A stretch of 64,000 bases of DNA from Sipunculus nudus (lineage: Eukaryota; Annelida; Sipuncula; Golfingiida; Sipunculidae), in NCBI GenBank assembly GCA_026874595.1, contig CM049314.1:77611300-77675299 (forward strand), in the 5' to 3' direction. Position numbers and translations under genes: made by a program. Numbering within the stretch: position 1 is the stretch's first letter; every line of letters starts with the position of its first letter. Shown one piece after another: positions 13,541-27,051 of the stretch. The notes under the pieces were generated by a model. It ran no database searches. It was not told the origin of the DNA and saw only the letters and a program-made list of their open reading frames with translations.

Positions 13541-15739
13541 TTGATTTTAGATTTTAAATTTAAAATGATATACTGTTATAAATGATATATTGTATACATT
13601 ATGGGATTAAAAACATTACAAAGTTTACACATCTCGGGGTATTTTTAATGAAAGAGTTTTTGCTACAGATGCTTAATTAATTAGACAGATATGAAATTTC
13701 TAGCGATATCTTTGGTGGGTAATTGTCAATTTGCTTCCCACTTCCATGTATGGAAATAATATAAAATGTATCTGTCTGCTTCATCATATGATTATTAAAT
13801 CAGTAAAACCTATGTATATGTAAACTCAATGGACGAAACTGAATAGCCGTGAAACTTTAATTTCGTGGTCCTTATAGAATCAGCTTTTTAGTTTTATATC
13901 TTGTTTTCAATCTAATCAATTGAATGTATTTCTGAATACAGTTTTTTTTTTACAGAAGCAACAGATATGTCGAGATAATATAATTAATTACGTAAGGCCA
14001 TGCTTACTTTCAATGCAGGCAGCTATTTTAATTAATTTTGATTGGATTTTCAATGTCCAAAAGGATGTCGATGTTAAACAATGTAAACATATTGATATTT
14101 GCTTGTACCGGAACAGCCTAGAGACAATCTTATATTATTACATGTATAAAGCGCCCTGTAAAAAACATGTGTTGACATTTGAAATTCATTGGCAGCGTAT
14201 GGGATTGATTAAAATATGATAGCTGGAGGCTGGTTTAATGGAACCACACTTCTCCGTGGCAGATGGGTCCTTTTGGTAATGGCGTCTGACAAGGATAAAA
14301 TGTTTGATATGAGCGTGCCTTTTATTCTTGGGAAATGGGGCAATGGCCACAGGCGCCTAATGCACTTATTGACCTTTGTACTGAGTTTGTTCGAGTGTCT
14401 ATTCAGCGCATCACTTTCACTTTCAGTCTATCGAGTGATTGACTTATGTTGTATCCTTTGTGATATATACAAAGGGATCAGTAAGTGTATCATTAAACCT
14501 GGCATATTCGATATCCATCCATGCAATCGTTATTGGAAATGTAATTCAAGATGTGTATAGTGTTACGGATTACATGCATATCGCTACACACGTATGAATT
14601 ACCCGTATGCATAGATATGAACGAAAGATTAAATTTATGAATATACAGTCGTCTGTTTCATCTGCTTGCAATATATTAACATCTAAAGGTTTGGTTGATG
14701 CAGCTAAAACATGCAAAACCTTTGTATTACTAAACATAACGTTTACACATCTACAAGCTATTGTCATTCGGGGAAACAATATATTTGCCAGTGAAAAGTG
14801 TCACAAAATGTAGACTGTGAATATGAATTTAGTCTGAGAGGGTCGGGTAATGCGTCTTCTAAATATGGCTCTTCAAAGGCCGCGTTTCTTGACAAACACG
14901 CTACACCTGACAGTTGTAACTCCTCAGATTGCTTTAAATGGACACCAATTCAACATAATTTGTCAACATAATTTCATTTACTTGTGTTCGGCGGCCTTTA
15001 GTTGCCTGGGTCTCTGACGTCTGATCGATAACCTACGTAACTTCTACTAAATGTTAGTCGAAAATTGCGCGTCATAAAGTTCTCTGCACATGGGACCAGG
15101 GAATATACTCAAGAGTATGTTTTCAGTAAAAATTGGGTTAGAAGGACACAGCAAGAGGTATTAAATTTCCCTTAAAATTATAAACAGAGGATGTATTCTT
15201 TAAACAAATTTTACAACATTGAGTTAAATTAACGGTATATAAACATTTTGTTATAATATGTTTATCAACTTTCATATCAGCAATATTTAGTATAATTTGC
15301 CGAGTGCCAGCTTTCCCAGTAAAACCATCAGGGCACAGGGACACTCCAGTTCACCTTTTCTTTACGTTGTTATGGTTCTGTGTGTGAAACGCAGTCCATG
15401 TGTACCCATGCGTGACCATTCCGAAACAAGTCGAAGAAACATGAAAGAAGAAACTCTGAAGACACAAAAGAGGAAAGCTTGAAAAAGCTTGATACGTGAA
15501 GTTGCGCAGTACGACTACCAGGTGGCGTGCCCGCGATGTTTATGTTTTACTCCACTCATCGCGCCCGATACAAGTTTATTGCTTGCGAAAGGATGTTGGT
15601 CAGTTGCGTATGTCTGTTTGTCACGATGTTTGTGTGTTTGTCCCCACTCTTCTGGCCACAATTTTGTATCAATCAATGAGAAACTGACAGAGTTGGTTGA
15701 AATCTGAACGTTTTGGAAGCCTTTTTTTGGTCAATATAG
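13541..15739. other. Gene-less stretch
   Basis: Open frames at 13920-14219, 14216-14560 and 14607-14813 are AT-rich, overlap antisense frames and match nothing I recognise. A segment near 15365-15405 resembles one near 31480-31520 over about 40 bp, suggesting an old dispersed repeat. Confidence 0.5.
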
Positions 15740-16300
15740 GTCAAAGGTCAAGGTCATAAAAAAAGTTAGAGATTTATTTTCTCAATAACTTCGTTCGTAA
15801 TTGTCAAATCATCACAAATTATAGCTCATTTCGTTCCTCGTTGCTTTCATCATGCGATGGCCTGGTCAAATGTCATCTCTGATGTGTCAGTATGTCTGTC
15901 GGTTTGTCAGTTGTCCACAATTTACCTGCTTAGTGGTTCTTTTGCCTTACATATACCATTCTACGGGCCCCAGTTTTGCATAAATCCCTTTGAAACTGGT
16001 ATATCTTATGTCTTACACTAATAGCTCAAAACGGTGTTTTTTTTATTTTTGGAAAATCGCCGCTAGGGGCGCTGCAATCAAAACACAGCAACATATCGTT
16101 TTTTTTTTTTTGGCCATATCTCTAAACTTTAAACCTTAGATACAAAAATTTAAGCCCAATTTGTTCCTCTATGTTTTACTTAAAGGATGGTCTTACCAAC
16201 TGTCATCTCGGATGTGTCTGTGTTTATATGCCTGTCTGTTTTCAGTTTTCCTAACAGTGAATTTTATTCAGGGTCAGGTGGGAATATTCACGAATTTGAA
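15740..16300. repeat. Diverged direct duplication of a low-copy repeat
   Basis: Two blocks align. One, at about 15815-15915, has 'catttcgttcctc', 'gatggcctggtcaa' and 'tgtcatctctgatgtgtc', followed by a TGTCTGTCGGTTTGTCAGT segment. The other, at about 16160-16255, has 'aatttgttcctc', 'ggatggtcttacc' and 'tgtcatctcggatgtgtctg', followed by CTGTCTGTTTTCAGT. The period is about 345 bp. Short GTCTGTC(G/T) runs are typical of widespread molluscan interspersed repeats. Confidence 0.45.
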
Positions 16301-16838
16301 ATATTCTAAACTTATTCATAAAGCCCCGAGTTGAAATTTAAATCCCTTTAAACGTTTTATATGGACAGCCTGACCTTTCCGCTGAATAATGAACCGGTAT
16401 CCAATTATTACATGCTAGATGAAATATTATTTGTTAAAGTGAAATTTTAACTTTTGTATTATTTTAGAAATGGCTCTGGGAATTGTGTCCCCACGGTTAT
16501 ATTATATTGTTATCCATAATAGTTATAATAATATAAATAATAATTATTATTATTATAACTAGCAATTATCCATGCCACGCAGGGCTTGTGGCGAGCAGTT
16601 AATTCTGATGTCAAATTATCTTTCATAGTTGAATGTCTTGGTTACACATTGTTACTGTCTTGCATTTTGACACCCAATTTTAAAGTAAGATTTTTTTAAA
16701 TGTTGTGATTAAATTCTACTATTATTCGTTCATCGCATCCATCTTTAAATATTGGACACTATAATTTCTGTTAAATATGACACATACTTCCGGCAAGGAT
16801 TATATGCTGCGATCAACGCATGTGTTCATCGCAGATAT
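16301..16838. other. Gene-less stretch with an AT palindrome
   Basis: No gene. Positions 16519-16560 form a long AT-only inverted repeat, AGTTATAATAAT...ATTATTATAACT, that could fold as a hairpin. It is probably low-complexity DNA. Confidence 0.5.
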
Positions 16839-17134
16839 TATTACGGAGTGACAAAAAAGCCGACCGAACTGTCTCGCTAGTGACGGTTAACTTTGTGGCC
16901 CAGGGAATTAGCTCACCAAAGTGTAACTCCTAGGATAGTTAGTCTTGTTCTGATAGCAGAACGCTCTTAAGAGGGGTGTGTTACGGGGTGACATAAAAGT
17001 GGACCGGACTTTCTCGCTAGTGAAGCTTGCTCTTCTAGTGAAGCGGTTGGTACGCCGGACTTGTGCGCCACGAACATGGGTTTGAATCCGGGATCGGCCC
17101 AATTTTTTCCCCTGAAAAATTTGTCTTCGTAACA
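16839..17134 (+). mobile_element. TRIM-like miniature LTR element, copy 1 (5' LTR internally deleted)
   Basis: A direct-repeat element. A remnant of the 5' LTR (16839-16883) is fused by deletion to the internal region (16884-16978), which has lost its primer-binding site but keeps the core (GGCCCAGGGAAT..., GTTCTGATAGCAGAAC) and the polypurine end AAGAGGGGTG. A complete 156-bp 3' LTR follows (16979-17134), from TGTTACGGGG to CTTCGTAACA. The duplication ATAT flanks the element (16835-16838 and 17135-17138). The first LTR start is mutated (TATTACGG). There is no coding capacity. Confidence 0.8.
17036..17089 (+). promoter_or_regulatory. tRNA-type Pol III A box and B box in the TRIM LTR (copy 1)
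   Basis: TAGTGAAGCGG (17036-17046) fits an A box and GGTTTGAATCC (17079-17089) fits a B box with one change. The starts are 43 bp apart, exactly as in copies 2 and 4. The spacing suits a tRNA-type internal promoter. Activity is inferred. Confidence 0.55.
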
Positions 17135-19418
17135 ATATTGAGCACTGCTCTATTTTCACAATGATCGCTGGCGTAAAACGCACAGGGGATTCCACTTTAT
17201 GGCGTAACATTGGGAAAACCCTCAGTTCCATTATGAAAATATGAGTTTTAAAGTTCATTGAAGGGGAATTACTATAAGGAAGTATTACCATGACAATAAC
17301 ACTCGACATGCATATCACTGAAAAAGTGCAACAAGGAATTTGATGAAAAAAAGAGTATCATTTAAAGCGGTGGCAAATTAAGCGTTTAGCACTGGCGCCA
17401 GGACAATTATTTTGGAGCGCGGGGGGGGGGGGGGGGGTCCTTAATCACATTAATTTATTTAAAAAACATATTTATTCCTTATATTTTAATGAAATATCAT
17501 TTAGGTTAACATGCATTAATCTTGATCTGAGAGGAAAACCGACGTATCGTTACCTTGTTGACGCTTGTATGTGTCATGTCAGGCCCGTGGGCGGACTCCT
17601 GAGTGGGAGGGTTTGTTTACACTGATGGGGGAACCTTTATATATATATATATATATATACCCGATGTTTTCTTTTAACAAAATAAAAACAATCCAAATAA
17701 GCTATTATAAGCGAATTTTCGTGTGTACCCAGAACGTCCCATCCAAAGCGTTTCACAAGCTTCTGCTTGGACAGAACTGGGCCGGAGCTGGAACTTTAAG
17801 GGATCAATTAAGATCCGGGGCATTTCTGCGAGTTCCGAATAAAAACAAACTGTGTAGACTGGACAATTTAGGGGGTGTATAGTCTAAAAACTGACAAAAT
17901 AAACGATCAAAGTAACTTAGAGAGCCTTGGTAAATGAAATCCATGTTGATATTAAACATATTAAATGATAATTATGTTATTCATCAGTCCATACAGGCAA
18001 GGGGCACACGTTCACACATTTGCAGCAGGTGTGCTCCACTTCGCCATATGTCTATACCAAATGGCCAGCTTGCCCTCCGGTACACTGTGGAGGTGGCCCA
18101 GATCTGGATTACTCATAAATTATATAGCATTACCCCCCTAAAAACTCCCATACCTGATCAATTTTGTTATGGTTAACTGCATTAGAATTTCAGAACCGAT
18201 AGCTATAATCCATGTTTTCATGGTATTTGAAAATTAAATCAACAGTGATTACAAGAAAACATTATGCAATAGTCAAGAGTATAGGGTGAAATTCATGGTA
18301 GTGATTTTACATGTGTTAAGTTTAAAAGTACATTGAATTTCTGACGTGAGCTCCGATGTATATACTTACATCTAAATTAACTGTAGTTATTTTAATTCTG
18401 GATGAAATGAGCTCCAGCTTAAGCGGTTAATATATTAATTGAGTAAAAATTTTCCCGATCAAAAACATGATCCAGTCCATAATTGTTTTTAATTTCTAAA
18501 TACTGACATCATTTCGTCATATACATCGGACATATAATGAAAAGCTCTGTGCCTTTATTAGAACAATACAAACTAATTTTTTTTTTATACAAGCAGTCTT
18601 GAATTGGTTTAATAGGTTTTGAATGCAGACTGGTTTAGTTTAATTTTTCAAAGTAACAAAGCACAGTGACCTAGTTTCCGGTTTGGTAGAACTTCTGTAC
18701 ACCGTATGCGGTGTGTAAAATTTAAAAACCAAACGTAACGATGTAAAATCATGATAATCTAACGGGCAGACAAACTGCTGATATGACGACTATAGACAGT
18801 GGATCAACGCCATATATATTTTCTGAACTAATGAAGTAATATGCAAAGCCCTCCTTTTAATTTGCACCACCAAATCAAAAGTTCCAAAAGCTCATTTATA
18901 AATCTCAGTATGATATATTTTAATATATATATATTTTTTTCTCTTTTATTTATTATTCTTATGGAGTCTGGCTTGGTTTGGACTCTTGACACGTATGTCC
19001 CCTGTGCTCTTTATATATAGACAAAATGATCTTAGTTACATCCTGTGGCCTGGAAACAAGAGGGTGCTACTGCCCTCTTTGCATGAGAGTGGGCAATCAA
19101 CAATTTTCTCTTTATCCCCTCTCACACGGCAACAAACATCCAGTTCTTGGCTGTAATCAGAAGCAAGCAATCGGGTTATTTAAAGCTTGTTTAAGAGGTG
19201 AAATTAAACATTTTGAACTGTACTTGCAATCTACATCCCTGACAGAGCTAAATAAAGAGACCGCTAATCGGCGCTATAAACGATATTTATACAGAAATAT
19301 GACCTCTCCCTATGAGGATATGCATGGAACCGGACAGAAATGGTAAAACAAAGTTGTGTATAATTTCCCAAGATAATAGCATATCATTATTCGTCAGGTG
19401 GAACTCAGATGCTCAGTT
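17135..19418. other. Gene-less stretch with G17 and (TA)n tracts
   Basis: It contains a G17 tract (17421-17437) and a (TA)n run (17638-17659). Frames at 17565-17882, 17934-18176 and 19026-19346 (up to 106 codons) have somewhat protein-like composition, but no known motif and no splice context I trust. Confidence 0.5.
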
Positions 19419-19727
19419 GGGGGGGGGGGGGGGGTTCGTCCGAACCCACCGACCCCCCCCCCCCCCCCCCCCCCCCCAGCCTAAGGGCCTGCATGTGTTG
19501 CCGCATGGTTGCCGTCCGTTGATCACATAAGAAACAGATGCGATAAACGGTGGTACGTGTGACTGTGCGACACGATTTTGGTCACCTGCGACTCGCTTAT
19601 TTTTTTCAAATTTAAGACCCTGATCGCATGCAAGGCCCAGGACCCGGTAGATGTGCACTGAAGCATGTCAAGTCATGTCAGAGGGGTCGCGAGAAGGAGC
19701 CCTCTTCGTGCGAACCCCCCCCCCCCC
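19419..19727. repeat. Poly-G / poly-C inverted homopolymers and a C13 tract
   Basis: G16 (19419-19434) is followed after 18 bp by C25 (19453-19477), so a G:C hairpin with a short loop is possible. C13 follows at 19715-19727. Each tract adjoins a 'gttcg' or 'cgaac' motif. Such tracts are prone to sequencing and assembly error, so exact lengths are uncertain. Confidence 0.7.
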
Positions 19728-22700
19728 TTCGCAGGAAAGGCCTTCAAAACATTCTTTCAAAGATCCCCCTTTTGAAAAGGGATGGCCGATGGGGATTATT
19801 TCGGTCGGTGACCGGGAATGTACAAAAACCCAAGATAGGGCCCCCGGAGTAAAACTCTGTCCCGCCATCACACACTGTATGGCCAGTGTGTTACTGGGCC
19901 CCAAGACACAGAGAGAAGAGGCGGAATATTGAAATTATTAATTACACACGTAATACGCTGATACTGCAAAAAAAGTGGTTGGAATCTCTTCGGACAAACC
20001 CGGAGCACATGTATGTCGAAAATTACGGCAACTGTATCAGAGTATCAGTTCTTGAAAGGTTGTGGTATCAGAGGAGATACAGAAAATGACAAAATCGCAT
20101 TACGCTATTAATATAAAGATAAAAATAATAAAGTAAGAAGTAGAAGAAAAAAGTAGAAGAAGAAGAAGCCGACGAAGAAGAAATAATTAGTAAGCAAATT
20201 ATATCAATAAAAAAAATAAGCAGCATTATTAAATAATAATAATATAGTAATCATAACAAAATAAATGTTTGTATACATTTTTTACCAGTGTGTGTGGTGT
20301 CACTCTTAAACAATGGTAAAATGACACGCAAGGAAAAAGTTTCCTGAGGTGGCTGTCAAAAACTATTCTTATTATTTCTAAAGACTGATCTAAGTTATTT
20401 CGATCGCTCACATAAGATAAAGTGGAATAAGTTAAGATGTATAGGTTGAAATGGTATTCCTGCATTTGTCTCCATTAAAATGTGCGGATTTTAGAATTCT
20501 CTCCCCACGAGACAAATAGCCTCTGTTAGGCTGTGCGTCACAGCGCGGGCCTGAAACCATTAACTTTTTTAATCATGCCGTGGTCATATATTATGTCTTA
20601 AAGTTAACACTGTATAAATCAAGATATAATGGTTCAAGCAGCTTTGAGTCGTATTTATCCTCATACAATTAACAAGCCGTAAAAGCAACGTCCGCGAAAG
20701 CCACGTTGTTATTGATGAACTGATTATCGGTATGACTGGTGGAAGGCGAAAGAAAAATGTCACCAGCCATTTGGTAGCCCGAACTTATTGGCCAAATAGA
20801 GCGTCGTTCGGAACAGATTATAAAGACGACTTTTCATTTTGGATGATAAAAACCCGCAAGTTTACATTACAAACGAAAAGTACCATTCAATAATTTACAC
20901 ATCTACCGATTATATGAGTTATTATTTTAGAATAAGAACTAGCAAAAGAAGATTAATCGTCCCTGCTTGGTAATTAATACTGATAAAGTATTTAGACATT
21001 TACAATTAGTCTTCTTTACTTGCTCCTTGTTACTGGGGGGGGGGGGGGGGGGGGGGTTCAAATCACCTTTAAGGAGTTGGTGCTATTGTACCCCTCACGT
21101 TTTAGTGTGATAAAACACTATTTTAACATTTCAAGAAAACTGATTTTTAATTAATTGACATGCAAACATACATTAAGTGGATTTTATTAGCTTTAAACTC
21201 AAGGACAACCACCGTTATTATGGGTTATTAAAATTGATAAATATATGTCGTTCTTACAAGACTACTTTTCCAAATGCCTGTGAACTTAAATATTTTTCTT
21301 AAAAAGTAAAAATGTATCAACCAAATGCATCCATTAAGCTGTCTTTACTAAAATTCTTCGGTACGAATGACTTCATAATTTACGCTGCAACTTATTGATT
21401 TTGTTTCGACAAAAGAAATTATGTTGAATAACATAATAAGTAAATAATATAAGAAATAGAGCAATTTATCGATAATTATATCCATGATTATCCTGATAAA
21501 TTACTGTTATAATTGTTTTCTTCGGGTACTCTATTAGCAAGAATTTTTCCTCTCAATTATCCCTTAGCATTTGAAACAAAATTTTATAGTCGAATGGTCA
21601 AGGCACATAGCTGCGATCGCTCTTTTTTCAGTTCCAATAAATATGAATAGTTTATGTTTGAACACATACTTCATATCTGGCAATTAATAAAAAAAAATAA
21701 ACAGGTTAAATCACACTCGACGGTCAATAATGTATAACTAAAATCATAACTTCTTTCCTTTGAAAATGAGTTTATATAAAAGGCTTGATCAATACATTCT
21801 GCATAAAAATAAACATAAAAAAGAATGGCTTTAACCCCCAGGGTCCCAACAAAAATGGCCGTGAGTGTAGTGGGACGAATAGGCGTGTAAAATGGGACGG
21901 CAACAGGGGATAAATTTGCCGACATTTTACACAAATAAAACACACATACTTATTTCTGATATTTTCTGCTTTCTTCTTTCCTTTTTCATCCTCTACATCG
22001 CTCGAGGTTTTCTCTGTGTTTTGTCGGAATTTTGTCCCCGGCCTCTTAAGCTTTAGTGCTTAATGTTGTAATGTCGTCATATGCTGTGCGAGGACTAAAA
22101 GGTGACATCATAACCGGGCGGACGTGACAGGTGGTCTGAGAGGATTCGTCTTGGATACCCACAAGGTGGTGTGTGTGTAGAATAATAGCAAAACATAAAG
22201 TTCTTATAGCACTACAGGTTTTTTAAGTGACATAAAGTAGATTTTTTTATTGCCGGAGGAGCTAGTGGGACCTGAAAAAAGGTTACCAAGACACAAACAA
22301 TAAAATAATCGCCTTCCTTTTTGTCAATATGCATGTGAAATATACATTTAACTGAATTATATTTTTCATTAAAAAGGAATTTCATACATCCACAATCTCC
22401 TTGTTTGTATATACAAAACAAAAAGTAAATTTTAATTTAAAAAAACCACATATATAGGACATTATAGGGCTTATCATAAAAATCTTCTAAAAATTGTTTT
22501 GTAAAACGTGTATAAGAAGTAGCTCTAATCGTGTGGCTGTATCCGTCACAACTTAATATAACCCAGACTTTACTAGTCTACAAAACAGAAAGATCAGCAT
22601 ATAGGCTGCGGACAGCCAAATGTCTCGTGTGTCTCACAAAATATCAAAAACATTTTATTCTACCTTCCACTGGAAATTCAAGAAAATGGAAGGTATAAAA

Positions 22701-25700
22701 AATGTACCAAACTTATTTTAAAATATGTCCTTTTTTGTAAATCTTGACAAAGGACTATTGGGACAGCAAATGCTTATTATCAATAATGTCTAATGGCATA
22801 TAGAAAGGTATTTAACCCCAAGAAAACTGCAAATAAAATAAACACATCCATAGACGTCAATAGGTCAAGGCAAACAGATGTTGGGGGCTAGGAAAAGTCA
22901 ATTTAGTGAATTATATAGCACTGCAGATCAAGACTCGAGGCTTTACTTTCCTGTTAAAAAAGTAGCTTATTCTTAACCCTTAGATATATCATCCCTTCCG
23001 TGAAGTGTATTTATCAACACAACTGTTCTTGTTGGCACACAGCTGCATTGCTTGAAATGTGAACATACTCATGTTTAAATATATGAAAGAAAACTATTTT
23101 TTTTGTAAAGCCATAAACCTTTGCAATAAATTTACCGACATAGTTTCAGAGCATACATAGTTTCTTCTGCAAAACTTCATTTGGTGGGAATTCATTTTTT
23201 AAAAGTAACAGTTCATCCTATAAACAATTTTTCAAAGAAAAAAAAGATAATGTTAGATCAAAAATATATTCTTGGACAGCTTTATTTGTGTGGAAAAATA
23301 CTAAATGTTATATATCTCTCTTAAATCTGGTAACTTTGTATAATATGAAAGAGAGTTTTCTTAAAATGGTTGTTCCCACGACAACTTCGTGATAAAGGGG
23401 AAAAGCGTTTTCATGTTTTCCTATCAGTATTCGTTTCAAGCAATTTACGTCATCACAATATATAACAAAATTAGCAAATTATTGAAAGAAAAGATGGAAA
23501 ATTACATTTAACTGACCTCTGATCAAAGTATTTTATTCTCTTTTCAAAGGGCTTGGTGTAGCAAAAAGTATCAGTAAACATGAATTGTAATTTTCCTTTA
23601 TCCGTTTCGACGGAAGACCGCTTCAAGCACATTGTCTCTAGCCTCTCTTAATTTGATTCAAATATAATCTTTGCTTGCGGTTACAAAACGACATTTATTT
23701 TCATTAAGAAGCTGACGCAGTAATTGAAACAACCATATATATCAATTATGACTATTAAAAAGGCACTCGATTTGTAACATTGTTTCTCAGCTTGTGTATA
23801 GAACCAATGCTTAAGATAATATGATTTCATAAAATTCAACCAAACTGTGCAGCTATTTCTGAGACAAATCATATTTACTCAAACTAAACTTTTATCTACT
23901 TATTTATTCGTTATTACCAAAGCTTATTCCTGCATCGGGGTTACATTCCACTGTTTTTAATGTAATAAAGAACGCTTTTTTTACCTACAGGAACCACAAA
24001 GTAGAGGCGAATAAAAACAAATAAATAAAACTCGCATTGCTGTCTTTAGAATCTAGAAAAAGCTGAATTCGCTTAGCTGTCTACCTGGCAAAACCTTAGC
24101 ATTGACACTGGTACGACGAGGACTTTTCAGTGGTTTGGAAAAAGTGGTTAGAGCTCATCTTCTTAAGTCGGTCATTGTCCTTATACAGGGAGGTCAAAGA
24201 TGTTACAGGAAACTGTCTATATTTTACAGGAGCGGAAATATAATTTAAAACTCCGACTGACTAGAAATCATAGTTTGAAATCTCAACATAGATTTGATGT
24301 CAAAGCATTGGGACTAACGGAATTTCTCGGGACCCTTGAAAATCTATTGATATTTTTTCATATGCATATTTATTAGTTCACGTTGGACAAAGAGAATTTA
24401 ATAATATTTTTTTTTCTCCGGAATGAGAGAGAATAGCGGGCACATGAAAGGTTACATTTTTCATGATTTGTTGGGGGGGGGGGGGGGGTGGAGTTCAAGA
24501 AAATTATTTTACCAGAAAAGACTGACAAGAAACAGCCGGTAGAATAATAAAGAAAACCAATCGACTGAAATGAATAGAAATTTTCCGTTTTGTTTATGAG
24601 TTAACCACCTTTTTAGCTTCATGTAGCTTCTGAAATAAAACCAAAAACGCAACAACCATGTATTACTCAATTTCCCAAGCAGCATGTTCGGAAATATGGA
24701 ATGTGTTGGAAAATATATTGTTAATTTTTAAAGGTCAAATAGATCATACCGGCCGCGGTATTTTGTCTTACAAAATAAGTTTATTTGCCGATAGGTACGT
24801 AACTCCATTGCTGAAGCTTCATTATTTTTATGTATTTGTTTAGAGCTTTGACGCAAAAAATATAATTTAGCATTCCCATACATTTTTTAAATGCCAAATC
24901 ATTTCCCCTTTCATCTATCTAACACGGGAAGTTGTATTTTTGCGCCATGCAACAGTGGTTGACAATAGTACTTTGAAACATTTTGACCAAAATAATTCTA
25001 AATTTAAAACTGAAATTAAAAATCTAAGTGAATTAAAAAAGGACAAAACCGAGCTTTGATCAAAGTTATGTTTAAATATTCTCTCTACTGCCATCATGGT
25101 AAAATAGTATTATTGATAAATCACTTTTTTAATATTTTTCTGGATACTTTGTACAGCTGCAGAATCCCATTTTCTGTTTCGGTTTCGTAAACAGGCCCGC
25201 GTGTGTAATCATCCAGTTGTAAGGTCATCACTGAGAGAAAACATGAAAGACGCACTGCACTGTTTTGTTATTGATAAAAAGGCCATGAATAGCGCACGGC
25301 ATTGCCGTTACGACTACTGTGAGCTGACCCTTAAACATTTCCCGCATTTTCCTCAGCTGATCTTGACTACAGGAGACAGTGAACGAGGGCCTCCTGAAAA
25401 AAGATGTGCTAACTGCAAGTTTGATACTGTTTTTAAAAGATTGATTTCTGCCTTTCCTTATTCTCTCTGGAAACAAAATTAATGTAAATAAATAGCCAAA
25501 TGTTGAGATTCTTGTCGCATTTATCTCTATAAAGAAAGCTGTAAACTACTATTTTCGTTATTGACAAAGATGATGTGTTGACAGTCACGTCTATTAGTCT
25601 TCATATTTAGACATTTGATCTAATTAAAAATTTCCAGGATAAACAAATCATGACTGTATATGACCAACACTGTGGCGGTTAATGTATCATAAAGATAAAA

Positions 25701-26812
25701 ATTCGTATCTTAACATCACAATGGATGGATGGTGTGGCCGTGAACAAATAATTAAATAGCCTTTTTTTCTGTTTTGAAGTAAGACTGGTGCAAGCACAAT
25801 GTCCCTATCAATTGTGAACAAAGCTGCAAACAATTATACATTGGTCTTACAACAACCTAATCCATTAATTAAAACATTCATGGCGTTTTAGTATGTGCTT
25901 TAAATTAAACGCGGTCTGCTGAAGGACAAATATTGCTGAAGACGATAATCCATACAATACGTCTACCAGATAAATCACATTAACAAAGTATACGGTTTAA
26001 GGATTATCTTCATTTGATTGATGTCAGATATCGGAATAAGCCTCTTATTAATGCTTTGACGGATGACTGTATCCTACTTGGGCATGGCCAAAAAAAGCGT
26101 TATTCAGGGGCTTACTTTAATACTGCTGTGTGGGCTTGACGATCATCTATGAGGGGAAGGAGGTATGCGCTTTGTGAGTGCTTTCTAGTTGGTTTATTTT
26201 CTAGTTTGGTTAGTTTAAGTTGGTGAGACAAAAGAAACGGCTTTATATGATAATATACAACACTAAAAACACACATATATATTAAAAGTAAATATGTGAA
26301 ATACAGCGTATAGATAGGCATGTAGCATAATTTTAGTAATAAAACTTTAATTTTAATGCACAGCAACGGATTTTGTTTCAGCCGCAACAAGCTTTTCTTT
26401 GGGTTTCAGACCAATTTTTGCGGCCTGCCCCCCCCCCCCCCCCTTGGACCCCTCCTTTACCTGAATCCTGGATCCGCCCCTGCTACGTTATATCTGAGTT
26501 AGGACAAGTGCATATACGCAATTTGTAGTCTCACTTACAAAGCATCGCCGGGTATGTTGAAAATGTTGCACCTCTTTCAAGCCGGCGCGTGTCTTTTTGT
26601 CCACCTGTCTTTGACGCTGGTCTACGTCATGGAACGTAGTTGTTTCTTAATGATTACTGACGGAACGCAATGCGGCAGCAGCTAGCGTCATGAAAAATTA
26701 ACTAACACTAGCCCTTGTTGTGTAAAAAAATGATTGTTATAGTAACAGTAATGTATTAGGGATAGGTTTAATACCAGACAAGGTGAATAAATAATTCTTT
26801 GCAATAAGAGGA
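19728..26812. other. Long gene-less stretch
   Basis: No gene can be supported across about 7 kb. It holds a GAA/AG-rich tract (20131-20183), G22 (21035-21056), G16 (24473-24488) and C16 (26428-26443). The last is followed by a 'ggatccgcccctg' tail, a common ending of old interspersed repeats. The frame at 25201-25482 (93 codons) is open on both strands and unrecognised. The segment 20540-20900 is repeat-free with mixed composition and could hold non-coding conserved DNA. Confidence 0.5.
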
Positions 26813-26914
<102 letters not shown>

Positions 26915-27051
26915 AGATAATTAATTTATAGAGTTTCTACATCGTTGTATATACCTAATCGGTTTGAAGATTCTTTTTTATGATATAAACTTATCATATA
27001 TAAAACATAAATTAATGTTATATAATATCATATAATAAACATTGCATTTAT

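Noticed and set aside
15489-15707. Cys-rich short frames
   Set aside because: Two overlapping frames in the same region, no domain pattern, close to an old repeat.
17040-17100. tRNA gene suggested by A and B boxes
   Set aside because: The acceptor stem does not pair and the segment recurs inside LTRs with a primer site and target duplications; it is an LTR element, not a tRNA gene.
25201-25482. 93-codon frame with acceptor-like sequence upstream
   Set aside because: The opposite strand is also open over nearly the same interval and no motif is recognisable.
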